Positions 7,448 to 15,950 of a stretch of 64,000 nucleotides of DNA are shown here, piece by piece (position 1 is the first letter of the stretch; every line of letters begins with the position of its first letter). A program made the translations under genes and the position numbers. Origin of the DNA: Amphibacillus sp052055485 (GTDB lineage: Bacteria > Bacillota > Bacilli > Bacillales > Amphibacillaceae); assembly GCF_052055485.1 (NCBI RefSeq), contig NZ_CP197171.1, positions 1,674,001-1,738,000 of the forward strand, written 5' to 3'. The notes beneath the pieces are model-generated. The model was not told the origin of the DNA and ran no database searches. It worked only from the letters and a program-made list of their open reading frames with translations.

Positions 7448-8935
7448 ATGGTAAAAGTAAACCCTTATAAGTTTTGGTTTGTAACAGGTAGTCAACCTCT
7501 CTATGGGGCGGAAACATTATTGGAAGTGGAAAATAACTCTAAAACAATTGTTGCTAGTCTTAATGAGTCCGGCTTACTCCCCAATCAAATTGAATTTAAA
7601 CAGGTGGCAACAACAGCAAAGGAAATACATGAGCTAGCTTTAGAGGCAAATGCAAGTGAAGATTGTGCGGGAGTGATGACTTGGATGCATACTTTTTCAC
7701 CGGCAAAATCTTGGATAGCTGGATTAAAAGCACTTCAAACGCCGCTACTGCATTTTCATACTCAATTTAATCGTGATATTCCTTGGGATACGATTGATAT
7801 GGACTTTATGAACACCAATCAAGCCGCTCATGGAGATCGTGAGTATGGCTTTATTGGAACTCGTTTAGGGTTAGGCCGTAAAGTAATCGTTGGTTATTGG
7901 CAAGATGAAGCAGTTCTTGACCAAATTGCAAGCTGGATGAAAACAGCAATTGGTGTGAAAGAAGGTACCAATATCCGTGTTGCTCGATTTGGTGACAACA
8001 TGCGTAATGTAGCTGTAACAGATGGAGACAAAATTGAAGCACAAATTAAATTTGGCTGGACAGTAGATTATTATGGGATTGGTGATCTTGTTGAAGAAAT
8101 CAATCAAGTAAAAAATGAAGACCTTGAAAACTTATATCGAGAATATGAAGAATTGTATGACTTACCAGTTGAAGCGAGTGAACCGGGTAAAGTCCGTGAT
8201 TCCATTCTCTATCAAGCAAAAATTGAACTTGCCTTAAAATCATTTCTGAGCAAAGGAAACTACAACGCCTTTACAACAAACTTTGAAGATTTACATGGCA
8301 TGAAACAGTTACCTGGCTTAGCGGCTCAACGTTTAATGGCTGAGGGCTATGGTTTTGCGGGAGAAGGAGATTGGCGCACAGCAGCCTTGACTCGTTTTAT
8401 GAAAATACTTGCAGATAATAAAGGAACTTCTTTTATGGAAGATTATACGTACCATCTCGAACCAGGTAATGAGAAAATTCTAGGTTCACATATGTTAGAA
8501 GTTTGTCCAACCATTTCAGCAACCAAGCCAAAGATTGTGGTTAACCCATTGGGAATCGGAGATCGAGAAGATCCAGCACGTCTTGTTTTTGATGGTAAAG
8601 GCGGAGAGGCTATTAACGTATCCTTAGTAGAAATGGGGGGGCGTTACCGTCTGATTATTAATGAAGTTCGAGCTGAACAACCGAAACAGGAGACACCACA
8701 TTTACCTGTAGCCAAAGCTCTTTGGGAGCCTAAACCATCATTAGCTGAAGCTACATCTGCTTGGATTTATGCTGGTGGGGCTCATCATACAGTCTTATCA
8801 TTGGTTGTCACAACTGAACAATTAGTTGATTTTGCTGAGTTGGTTGATATTGAGTGTGTTGTCATTGATGATGACTTGAATCTTCGTCAATTTAGAAATG
8901 AATTAAAATGGAATCAAGCTATTTTTCGTCAATAA
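7448..8935 (+). CDS. araA: L-arabinose isomerase
   Basis: Cytoplasmic Mn-dependent isomerase of 495 residues converting L-arabinose to L-ribulose. The N-terminus YKFWFVTGSQPLYG and the blocks WMHTFSPAKSWI, HTQFNRDIPW and NTNQAAHGDREYGFI are the standard AraA blocks; the conserved Glu and His metal ligands are seen in GEGDWRTAAL, SFMEDYTYH and the C-terminal AGGAHHTVLS. GGAGGAATCAAT precedes the ATG. No ribulokinase gene (araB) is found next to it, so the middle step of the pathway must be encoded elsewhere. Confidence 0.96.
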   Translation: MVKVNPYKFWFVTGSQPLYGAETLLEVENNSKTIVASLNESGLLPNQIEFKQVATTAKEIHELALEANASEDCAGVMTWMHTFSPAKSWIAGLKALQTPLLHFHTQFNRDIPWDTIDMDFMNTNQAAHGDREYGFIGTRLGLGRKVIVGYWQDEAVLDQIASWMKTAIGVKEGTNIRVARFGDNMRNVAVTDGDKIEAQIKFGWTVDYYGIGDLVEEINQVKNEDLENLYREYEELYDLPVEASEPGKVRDSILYQAKIELALKSFLSKGNYNAFTTNFEDLHGMKQLPGLAAQRLMAEGYGFAGEGDWRTAALTRFMKILADNKGTSFMEDYTYHLEPGNEKILGSHMLEVCPTISATKPKIVVNPLGIGDREDPARLVFDGKGGEAINVSLVEMGGRYRLIINEVRAEQPKQETPHLPVAKALWEPKPSLAEATSAWIYAGGAHHTVLSLVVTTEQLVDFAELVDIECVVIDDDLNLRQFRNELKWNQAIFRQ

Positions 8936-8942
8936 TAAACAG

Positions 8943-8980
8943 GAGAGGGCTGGGGCTGTGATTGAGCCCCTCTCTCTTCA
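8943..8980 (+). terminator. Hairpin after araA
   Basis: GGGGCT (8952-8957) pairs with AGCCCC (8965-8970) and GAGAGGG (8943-8949) can alternatively pair with CCCTCTC (8968-8974). The downstream strand is pyrimidine-rich but not a pure T-run. Confidence 0.55.
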
Positions 8981-9123
8981 ATTCTTCATTAACTTAGTTG
9001 AAGTTATTAAAGTTATTTAATTCTTGTACTAAGTTAATGATTGGGGTTAGTCTGATTGGTTAAAAAGTGATACAATAATAGTATTAGCCAAAAATAAGTT
9101 AAGGCGACAATGAGGTGTAACTT

Positions 9124-9644
9124 ATGCAAACAAAATATAGTATTGTCAAACAAGCGATAAAATCAAAAATATTGGATGGGACTTTTCAACCCCATCAAAA
9201 AATAAGTTCTGAAAGTGAATTAATGAAGCTATTTAATGTTAGCCGACATACGGTAAGGTTAGCAGTCGGTGAACTCGTCAATCAAGGTTGGCTCTATCGC
9301 GAACAAGGAGCAGGGACTTTCTGTGCAGATCGTTCAAAAGAAAACATTAATAAGACGATTAAGGATCAAAAAAATATAGCGATTATTACGACTTATATTT
9401 CAGATTATATTTTCCCTTCCATTATTAGAGGAGCTGAATCTTATTTAAGTAAACATGGCTATCATGTGAGTTTGTTTAGTACAAATAATGATCATGAAAG
9501 TGAGCGTCATTTTTTAGAACGGATCTTGACACAGCATTTTGATGGTGTAATTGTTGAACCGACAAAAAGTGCGGTAAGCAATCCAAATATTAATTATTAT
9601 TTAAATTTAGAACGACAAGAAATTCCTTATATTATGATTAATGC
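9124..9644 (+). pseudogene. araR: araR repressor, 5' fragment (interrupted by IS4-family element)
   Basis: The first 174 codons of an AraR-type repressor: a GntR-type winged helix (residues 1-75, KISSESELMKLFNVSRHTVR) joined to the start of a LacI/GalR-like periplasmic-binding domain (from KNIAIITTYISDYIFPSIIRG). After A174 the frame runs into insertion-sequence DNA and stops four codons later. The remaining half is found past the element at 11190-11799 in the same frame, and fusing the two across one copy of the 9-bp duplication rebuilds about 373 residues (B. subtilis AraR has 362). The DNA-binding half might still be made as a 178-residue protein, but without its dimerisation/effector domain it is unlikely to repress normally. 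Confidence 0.92.
9636..9644 (+). repeat. Target-site duplication, left copy
   Basis: GATTAATGC directly before the element's first base; an identical copy follows its last base at 11190-11198. Confidence 0.92.
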
Positions 9645-9672
9645 CATTAGCGTTGCATAAAAACATTTTTTA
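9645..9672 (+). repeat. IS terminal inverted repeat, left
   Basis: Begins CATTAGCGTTGCATAAAAA; matches the reverse complement of the right end except one base and a 2-bp A-tract length difference. Confidence 0.88.
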
Positions 9673-9806
9673 CTTGTCAAACGATTAAATGATTGTCAAA
9701 TTGCTATAAGTTAAAATTTACCATCTGCTTCTGATTTTTAAATTTAAAAAAGTGAACAGTGAACGAAAAGTAGCCCTTATCCACAATTTGGTATTTCACT
9801 CTTTTA

Positions 9807-11060
9807 TTAAACAAACAAAGGATCAAAATCAAGTGTGTCTAAATGTTCCACCTCACCTTCGCTATATTGTTTCATAAGGATTTGAAACTCGTGTTCATAA
9901 TCATATTTTCTTCGTCCTTTTGACGTGCGAGTGGGTGGGCGAAACAACGCTTTTATGAATGTCTCATAACTTTCAAATAGCAGGTTTTTTAACGTCTTTT
10001 TGATCGTGAGAAGACGCCCTTTAAACCCAGTGTTATCTTGAATTAAAACGGTTAAACAATAAGTAATCAGGGCCATCCAAATTTGATTGTAAACCGCATT
10101 TTGGCTTTTACCATAGAACGTTTTTATTTTTAAATGTTGCTTCATCCATTTGAAAAATGTTTCTATTTTCCAACGATAACGATAGAGATCACCGATTTCT
10201 TTCGCGGATAAGCCAAAACAATTCGTGACAATCGTTACGCTGTTACCCTTGGTGTCTTCTGTCTCGATTAATCGTAGGGGCTGAATCATTTTGGTTCCAG
10301 ATGTCTCGTTACCTAAATAAACATCTTGGTCTTTAAAAATGAGTTGATCTGGATCTGGAACTTGCTCTGAAAGCACTTCAATGTCTGCGTTCTTTTTAAG
10401 TCGTGTGACAAACTGGATATCTGAAAGACAAAGCTTTTCAAATTGTTTGTAATCCATATAACCTCGATCAAATAGATAAATTGCATCTGGATCACGATCA
10501 ATTAATTCATCCATTTGCGAACGGTCCGAATGGATCGCTGGCAGTAACTTAGCTTGATCGGGTATGGTGTGATCTTTCGTGACAATGACTTTTAAGTGTA
10601 ACCGAACACCTGCTTTAGTCTTTCGAAAGGTCGCCCAAGGGTACTGACTTAAACTCATACTCATTGTGCTTGAGTCAATCACATTTAAACGCGTGATGTC
10701 TCGTAAAAAAAGTAAATGGTAGGACATTTTCACCTGAATTTTCTTTGTTAAAAACCGAAAGATATTCTCAAACATTTCAGAGGGCAATTCACTTAATTTT
10801 CGAGACAGTTGTGACGTACTGATACTTTCAAATCCTATTTGTTTTTTAAGATCAGCCTTATCTTTTGTTTGTTTTGAAACGCTTGTTAAACTGTCTGTGT
10901 CACAGAGTTGAGCAATAATCATTAGTTTAAAGAATCGATAAGCCGTCAGCTTTTTGACATACTTATCAAGGTTCTCGACATGGCTCAAATCTAAAAGTGT
11001 TTGTTCATCAATCAGTTTTAGCACTTCACTAATTGTAGATTTTATGGTATTCTTGTCCAT
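9807..11060 (-). CDS. IS4-family transposase
   Basis: DDE transposase of 417 residues. Seen: an N-terminal DUF4372-like segment (KYVKKLTAYRFFKLMIIAQL), the first Asp near VIDSSTMSMSL, the second in YLFDRGYMDYKQFEKL, and the IS4 C1 signature YRYRWKIETFFKWMKQ carrying the catalytic Glu with the Y-x2-R-x3-E-x6-K spacing. ATG at 11060 follows AAGGAG; a longer in-frame start at 11102 has no ribosome site. It cuts and pastes the surrounding element and seems intact. Confidence 0.93.
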   Translation of the reverse strand: MDKNTIKSTISEVLKLIDEQTLLDLSHVENLDKYVKKLTAYRFFKLMIIAQLCDTDSLTSVSKQTKDKADLKKQIGFESISTSQLSRKLSELPSEMFENIFRFLTKKIQVKMSYHLLFLRDITRLNVIDSSTMSMSLSQYPWATFRKTKAGVRLHLKVIVTKDHTIPDQAKLLPAIHSDRSQMDELIDRDPDAIYLFDRGYMDYKQFEKLCLSDIQFVTRLKKNADIEVLSEQVPDPDQLIFKDQDVYLGNETSGTKMIQPLRLIETEDTKGNSVTIVTNCFGLSAKEIGDLYRYRWKIETFFKWMKQHLKIKTFYGKSQNAVYNQIWMALITYCLTVLIQDNTGFKGRLLTIKKTLKNLLFESYETFIKALFRPPTRTSKGRRKYDYEHEFQILMKQYSEGEVEHLDTLDFDPLFV

Positions 11061-11161
11061 GATATGGCTCCTTATTTTTTGGGATTTGGACAGAGCTACC
11101 AAACCTAATTATAAGGAGTTTTTTCTATTTTTTGAAATATTTCGAAAAACCACTTGACATT

Positions 11162-11189
11162 TTGAAAAAATGTTTATGCAAAGCTAATG
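11162..11189 (-). repeat. IS terminal inverted repeat, right
   Basis: On the minus strand it begins CATTAGCTTTGCATAAACA, the partner of the left end. Confidence 0.88.
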
Positions 11190-11198
11190 GATTAATGC
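11190..11198 (+). repeat. Target-site duplication, right copy
   Basis: GATTAATGC, identical to 9636-9644. Confidence 0.92.
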
Positions 11199-11799
11199 TT
11201 ATTATGATGAATTAGAGCCACTTAGTATTACGGTAGATGATGAAAAAGGTGGTTTATTACAAACTGAACATTTAATTGAATTAGGTCATGATAACATTGT
11301 CTGCTTCTTTAAAAATGATGACGGTCAAGGCTCTAGACGGATGAAAGGTTACTTGAAAGCACACCGTAAAAATGGCATTACATTAAATCCAAATAATATA
11401 ATCACTTATCAAACAGAAGATAAACACCATAAACCAAAGGAAGAATTGGCGAAGCTTTTAGATTTGCCAGAAAAAGAGCGCCCAACAGCTATTGTTTGTT
11501 ACAATGATGAATTGGCACTGACCCTACTCGATGTGATTAGAGAGAAGAACTTTCAAGTTCCTGAGGATATTTCAATCGTTGGTTTTGATGATTCTTTCCT
11601 AGCACAGATTTCTGAAGTCAAATTAACAACGATTAAACATCCACAAAGCGAGCTTGGTGAAGCAGCTGGAGAGATGATTCTTGATATTATAAAAAGTTCA
11701 AATGCTAATCCGCAAAAATCGAAAGATACCTTCGAGCCCATTGTTTTTGATACAGAATTGATTGTCCGTAACTCAACGACAAAACCCAAAAATAGCTAA
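11190..11799 (+). pseudogene. araR: araR repressor, 3' fragment
   Basis: Continues the AraR reading frame after the insertion: NAYYDELEPLS, DDEKGG, TEHLIELGH and then the ligand-binding half of a LacI-type domain with ERPTAIVCYNDELAL and VPEDISIVGFDDS. An internal ATG at 11341 could start a 152-residue product, but it has no DNA-binding part. The frame itself carries no other damage down to the TAA, which fits a recent disruption. With araR broken, arabinose genes behind the AraR boxes would be expected to be on without inducer unless a second araR exists. Confidence 0.92.
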
Positions 11800-11802
11800 G
11801 TT

Positions 11803-11838
11803 AATACCGTAATAACTCTGTTGTTACGGTATTTTTGT
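11803..11838 (+). terminator. Rho-independent terminator of araR
   Basis: AATACCGTAA (11803-11812) pairs with TTACGGTATT (11824-11833), a 10-bp stem, followed by TTTG. Confidence 0.85.
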
Positions 11839-12271
11839 TCAAAAAAGTAAAAGTGTTTAAATAAGAGATCATCACTTTTATACGAGAAGCTAAGATTAAA
11901 TGGGAAATTGTCCGGTTGAGACTAGGGCAACTCTACATGCTATTTTGAATGTACTTAGGCTCTTAATAAAGTAATAAACTGATCTAAGCATAAAACTTAT
12001 TTATTACTAATCTTTTAAAATAATTGAAATGGAAAATCAATATCGATATAATGGAAGCGTAAACATATACGTATAATTATAAAATATTGTTGCTGAAAGG
12101 AGATAAAATAGTTACTTAAGGAGAAGCAATGCTATCGATTTTTACTAATTATGTTGGCTTTTTATCATAACATTTGAACTGCCGTTTTATAAAACTAACA
12201 TAAATGTTCACCGAATGATTAAAGAAATAGTATGACAATAATAATCGTTTAGTTAAATTGGAGGAAGAGAC
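11839..12271 (+). promoter_or_regulatory. Upstream region of abfA
   Basis: Contains a weak TACGTA-centred AraR-like site (CATATACGTATAATT near 12064-12078) and a very short reading frame of 13 codons (12129-12170, MLSIFTNYVGFLS) with a ribosome site AAGGAGAAGCA. The short frame may be a leader peptide or chance. The abfA ribosome site GGAGGAAG is at 12261-12268. Nothing else is evident. Confidence 0.35.
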
Positions 12272-13777
12272 ATGTCAAAATTAAAAGCAACAATGATCCT
12301 AGATAAGAATTATCAAATTGCTCAAGTGGATGAACGAATTTATGGTTCCTTTATTGAACATCTTGGACGGGCTGTTTATGGTGGTATTTATGAACCAGAT
12401 CATCCAGAGGCTGATGAACAAGGTTTTCGTAAAGATGTGATTGAACTTGTTAAAGAACTTAATGTCCCTATTGTGCGCTATCCTGGTGGGAATATGGTTT
12501 CCGCTTACAATTGGGAGGATGGTGTGGGTCCTAAGGAAAATCGACCACGCCGCCTAGAACTTGCTTGGCGTACGATTGAAACCAATGAAGTAGGCACGAA
12601 TGAATTTGCAGATTGGGCTAAAAAGGTTGGCGCCGAAGTGATGATGGCTGTCAATTTAGGAACAAGAGGTATTGATGCAGCCAGAAATTTAATTGAATAT
12701 ACTAATCACCCGAGTGGAACTTATTGGAGTGATTTGCGTCGTTCTCATGGTTATCAAGAACCTCACAAGATTAAAACTTGGTGTTTAGGAAATGAAATGG
12801 ACGGTCCTTGGCAAGTTGGACATAAAACAGCTTATGAGTATGGTCGAATCGCCCAAGAAACTGGGAAAGCAATGAAACTAGTAGATCCAACGATTGAATT
12901 AGTGGCATGTGGAAGTTCGAATACCAATATGCCGACCTTTCCTGAATATGAAGCTACCACATTGGATCTTGCTTATGAACAGCTTGATTTTATTTCATTA
13001 CACCAATACTATGGAAATCGTTCAAATGATCCAGCAAACTACTTAGCGAAAAACTTAGATATGGATCATTTTATTAAAACCGTTATTGCAACTTGTGATT
13101 ATATTAAAGCAAAGCATCGCAGCAAAAAAACAATCCAGTTAAGCTTTGACGAATGGAATGTTTGGTATCATTCAAATGATGCTGATCAACAAATTGAACC
13201 CTGGTCAATGGCTCCGCCACAATTAGAAGATCATTATAATTTCGAAGATGCTCTACTTGTTGGAAGCATGTTGATTACATTTTTACAGCATGCTGATCGG
13301 GTTAAAATGGCTGCAATGGCCCAATTAGTTAATGTGATTGCACCAATTGTGGCGGAAAATAAAGGACGTGCATGGAAACAAACAATTTTTTATCCATACA
13401 TGCATACCTCAGTATTTGGGCGTGGTATTTCGTTGAGACCTATTTTAACCACCCCTAAATATGATAGTAAAGACTTTACTGACGTACCTTATGTTGATTC
13501 TGCTGCTGTTCATAATGAGGAAAATGAAGAGGTTACTATTTTCCTTGTTAACAAGCACTTAGAATCAAGTATGCCAATTGATATTGATTTAAGAAGTTTT
13601 GAAGATTACAAGCTGGTTGAACATATTGAACTTGTCAATGATGATTTAAAAGCGGTTAACACAGCTGACCACCAAGCAGTTCAGCCGCAACAAAATCAGA
13701 ACACCATACTAGATGGTGGACGTTTAACAGCTCAATTGGAAAAAACATCATGGAATGTGATTCGCCTAAAAAAATAA
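12272..13777 (+). CDS. abfA: Intracellular alpha-L-arabinofuranosidase, GH51
   Basis: Retaining GH51 glycosidase of 501 residues that splits terminal arabinofuranose from arabino-oligosaccharides in the cytoplasm; no signal peptide. The acid/base glutamate is E175 in CLGNEMDGPWQ and the nucleophile E294 in LSFDEWNVWY, the same numbers as in the Geobacillus stearothermophilus enzyme. The N-terminal segment GSFIEHLGRAVYGGIYEP and RYPGGNMVSAYNWEDGVGP are family blocks; the last 120 residues are the usual beta-sandwich. Its product feeds AraA, and it was presumably under the AraR control that is now broken. Confidence 0.95.
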   Translation: MSKLKATMILDKNYQIAQVDERIYGSFIEHLGRAVYGGIYEPDHPEADEQGFRKDVIELVKELNVPIVRYPGGNMVSAYNWEDGVGPKENRPRRLELAWRTIETNEVGTNEFADWAKKVGAEVMMAVNLGTRGIDAARNLIEYTNHPSGTYWSDLRRSHGYQEPHKIKTWCLGNEMDGPWQVGHKTAYEYGRIAQETGKAMKLVDPTIELVACGSSNTNMPTFPEYEATTLDLAYEQLDFISLHQYYGNRSNDPANYLAKNLDMDHFIKTVIATCDYIKAKHRSKKTIQLSFDEWNVWYHSNDADQQIEPWSMAPPQLEDHYNFEDALLVGSMLITFLQHADRVKMAAMAQLVNVIAPIVAENKGRAWKQTIFYPYMHTSVFGRGISLRPILTTPKYDSKDFTDVPYVDSAAVHNEENEEVTIFLVNKHLESSMPIDIDLRSFEDYKLVEHIELVNDDLKAVNTADHQAVQPQQNQNTILDGGRLTAQLEKTSWNVIRLKK

Positions 13778-13820
13778 GGTGAAACTTCATTCAGTGGGGG
13801 GGGTTATCCCTTACTAAGGG

Positions 13821-14020
13821 TAGTGACTACTCATCTTCATCAAACCACTGGGACAGGGACTCAGAATAAGACCCATACTTATTTTCGAGGTGTAATTGCT
13901 TTGCCGTTTTCCGTAGTTTGATCACTCGTTTCACTGAAAGGACTTGTGGCTGTGATTATTCGGCAGATTAAAACAATTGGGATTGTGATTACTTGCTCTA
14001 TCAAAAGACTGTTAGTTGGA
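13821..14020. repeat. Degenerate cluster of 33-34-bp units (family R34)
   Basis: Units align on GATTACTCG-like cores at 13825 (GACTACTCA), 13920 (GATCACTCG), 13954 (GATTATTCG) and 13987 (GATTACTTG); the last three are 34 and 33 bp apart. The consensus is GGGACTGCGATTACTCG then TCCCATCAAAAGACTTG. The same family occurs in the other orientation at 36419-36509 and again at 61325-61465. The rest of the stretch between abfA and the sirtuin has a small hairpin TATCCCTTA/TAAGGGTA near 13804-13821. Confidence 0.7.
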
Positions 14021-14128
14021 TCAATAGAGATGTTACTGGTTGTTGGTGCTCTCATTTATAAATGAAAGGTTTCCTTCTTTCTTGAAATGAGGGAGTACGA
14101 TCAGTTAAGGTGGACTAAAAGGAGTCGG

Positions 14129-14875
14129 ATGAACATGGAACCAATCGATCAACTTTCAAAGCTAATTAAAAAGGCAGAATCAATTGTCGTTTTAACTGGT
14201 GCTGGTGTATCAACGGCTAGCGGGATACCAGATTTCAGGTCGGGAAATGGGATTTGGACAGCAGATTATTCTCGGGAATACTATATGTCACGAGCATATT
14301 TTTTACAAGACCCAGAGGATTTTTGGCTTAAATATAAAGAAATATTTCAAATCAAGCTGCTGAAGGATTATCAGCCAAATAAAGTTCACTATTTTTTAAG
14401 TGAGCTGGAGACAAAAGGGAAGCGGACTTCAATTGTTACGCAAAATGTTGATGGTCTGCATCGTTTGGCAGGGAATGAGCAACATGTCATTGAGTATCAT
14501 GGGAATTTAGATACCGCAAGTTGTCCAAAATGCGGCAAAAGCTATGGTTTAGCTTATTTGATGGCAGAAGATGTTCCTGTTTGTGTTGAGCAAAATTGTG
14601 GGACGATATTAAAACCGGATATTGTTTTATTCGGTGATCCAATTGTGAAACACACGGAAGCAGAAATGGCGATTGACTCGAGTGAATTAATGCTCGTTTT
14701 AGGTACGTCATTACTCGTTACACCGTTTAGTTTATTACCGAGCTATGCCAAACAGCGGCATATGCCTATGGCAATAATCAATAGGGAACCAACACCAATG
14801 GATGATTTATTTGACTTAGTTATTCATGATGAACTTGTATCAGTTGTTAATCAATTAGAACAAAGTATAATTTGA
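14129..14875 (+). CDS. Sir2-family NAD-dependent protein deacylase (sirtuin)
   Basis: Cytoplasmic NAD-dependent lysine deacylase of 248 residues. Seen: GAGVSTASGIPDFRSGNGIW (NAD-binding), TQNVDGLHRLAG, the catalytic His in EYHGN (H124), two zinc cysteine pairs CPKC and CVEQNC, and GTSLLVTPF. The start is uncertain: ATG at 14129 and 14135 both lie downstream of AAAGGAG; an in-frame ATG at 14087 adds 14 residues but has no ribosome site. It stands alone, like srtN-type genes in Bacillaceae; acetyl-lysine substrates are expected but not known. Confidence 0.92.
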   Translation: MNMEPIDQLSKLIKKAESIVVLTGAGVSTASGIPDFRSGNGIWTADYSREYYMSRAYFLQDPEDFWLKYKEIFQIKLLKDYQPNKVHYFLSELETKGKRTSIVTQNVDGLHRLAGNEQHVIEYHGNLDTASCPKCGKSYGLAYLMAEDVPVCVEQNCGTILKPDIVLFGDPIVKHTEAEMAIDSSELMLVLGTSLLVTPFSLLPSYAKQRHMPMAIINREPTPMDDLFDLVIHDELVSVVNQLEQSII

Positions 14876-14984
14876 AGAAATCATATTCCTTCGTACTTTT
14901 GTGTGAGAGTGTTAGTCTTTCTTAACACTTGACTCTTTTTAAATTTTCTTTTTCGTTAAATACCTTTCAAATGTGTGAAACATT

Positions 14985-15019
14985 CGATCAACTAGATGGG
15001 CGAACCTTCTAGTTGATCG
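14985..15019. terminator. Perfect 12-bp inverted repeat between convergent genes
   Basis: CGATCAACTAGA (14985-14996) and TCTAGTTGATCG (15008-15019) with an 11-nt loop, between the sirtuin and the minus-strand YjbQ gene. No T-run on either side, so termination is likely but not certain. Confidence 0.6.
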
Positions 15020-15025
15020 TTCTGC

Positions 15026-15421
15026 TTAAATGACTTTCACCGTATATTTTCTTGTTCGTGGTCCATCAAACTCACAGAAGTAGATACCTTGCCATGTTCC
15101 CAATACTAATCTTCCTTGTGAGACGATTACGGTTTGAGCATGTCCAACTGTACTCGTTTTTAAGTGGGCTGCCGTATTTCCTTCCATGTGTTGATCTTTG
15201 GCATCTGTCCATGGATAGACTTCATCTAAACGGCGGAGAAAATCAGTTTTAACATCTGGGTCAGCATTTTCATTGACAGTTACTCCTGCCGTTGTATGCA
15301 TGGATGAAACAATGATCGCTGCCTCATCAATCTGTTCTTGAGTAAGCCATTGTTGAATCTGGTCAGTAATGTCTACCATCTCACTATGACCGCGAGTGGT
15401 TAACGTGAATGTTTTTAACAT
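15026..15421 (-). CDS. YjbQ-family protein (UPF0047, secondary thiamine-phosphate synthase type)
   Basis: Small soluble protein of 131 residues with the family blocks MHTTAGVTVNENADPDV, HAQTVIVSQGRLVLGTWQGI and EFDGPRTRKY. E. coli YjbQ has weak thiamine-phosphate synthase activity; the true role is unknown. Conserved His residues in HTTAG and near the HMEGNTAAHLK segment probably bind a ligand or metal. Single gene, AGGAGG ribosome site, divergent from ridA. Confidence 0.88.
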   Translation of the reverse strand: MLKTFTLTTRGHSEMVDITDQIQQWLTQEQIDEAAIIVSSMHTTAGVTVNENADPDVKTDFLRRLDEVYPWTDAKDQHMEGNTAAHLKTSTVGHAQTVIVSQGRLVLGTWQGIYFCEFDGPRTRKYTVKVI

Positions 15422-15522
15422 AGAAAATTCCTCCTTATAAAAAACTGAGTATACCTTTAGTTTACTAAAAAAATGAATGATGTTAAAATTTTAACAACAA
15501 ATGATCGGAAAGGATAATTGAT

Positions 15523-15903
15523 ATGTCTAAAAAAGCAATACAAACAGATTTAGCGCCTCAAGCGATTGGACCCTATTCCCAAGCAATTGATCTTGGCGAT
15601 CTCGTTTTTATATCTGGACAAATTCCACTTGATCCAGAAACGATGGAGGTCGTGGGAGAAGATATTAAAGAACAAACCATGCAAGTGATGGATAATTTAG
15701 CGGCTATATTAGCAGAAGCAGGTTTAAGCTTTGATAATGTAGCAAAGTTTACGATTTACTTAACTGATTTAAACGATTTTGCTGAGTTAAATCAAACATA
15801 TGCGAAGTTTTTGTCAGAGCCTTATCCCGCTCGGGCAACAGTAGAAGTCAGTCAGTTACCCAAAGGGGTTAAAGTTGAAATGGATATTATTGCAAAAAGA
15901 TAA
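15523..15903 (+). CDS. ridA: RidA-family reactive enamine/imine deaminase
   Basis: Trimeric cytoplasmic deaminase of 126 residues that hydrolyses reactive enamines and imines from PLP enzymes, such as 2-aminoacrylate. Seen: N-terminal KAIQTDLAPQAIGPYSQAI, FISGQIPLDPET, and the active-site segment YPARATVEVSQLPKGVKVEMD with the conserved Arg and Glu. Full family length. It is flanked by a divergent YjbQ gene and a strong bidirectional terminator. Confidence 0.95.
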   Translation: MSKKAIQTDLAPQAIGPYSQAIDLGDLVFISGQIPLDPETMEVVGEDIKEQTMQVMDNLAAILAEAGLSFDNVAKFTIYLTDLNDFAELNQTYAKFLSEPYPARATVEVSQLPKGVKVEMDIIAKR

Positions 15904-15908
15904 AGAAA

Positions 15909-15944
15909 AAAGCCAACTGAACGCTTCATCGGTTAGTTGGCTTT
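15909..15944. terminator. Bidirectional terminator
   Basis: AAAGCCAACT (15909-15918) pairs with AGTTGGCTTT (15935-15944), between convergent ridA and the MFS gene. Confidence 0.85.
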
Positions 15945-15950
15945 AATCAT

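Larger units (their letters stand above)
9645..11189. mobile_element. Complete IS4-family insertion sequence, 1545 bp
   Basis: The element has imperfect terminal inverted repeats (5'-CATTAGCNTTGCATAAA then ACATTTTTT at both ends), a single intact DDE transposase gene on the minus strand, and a 9-bp target duplication GATTAATGC. It sits inside araR. The undamaged ends and open reading frame suggest a recent insertion. Confidence 0.92.

Noticed and set aside
11341..11799. Separate 152-residue LacI-type gene
   Set aside because: It is the continuation of araR after the insertion sequence; the same frame extends upstream to the target duplication.
12129..12170. 13-codon leader peptide gene before abfA
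   Set aside because: It has a fair ribosome site but no attenuator hairpin follows and the peptide shows no regulatory codons; kept only as a note in the region entry.
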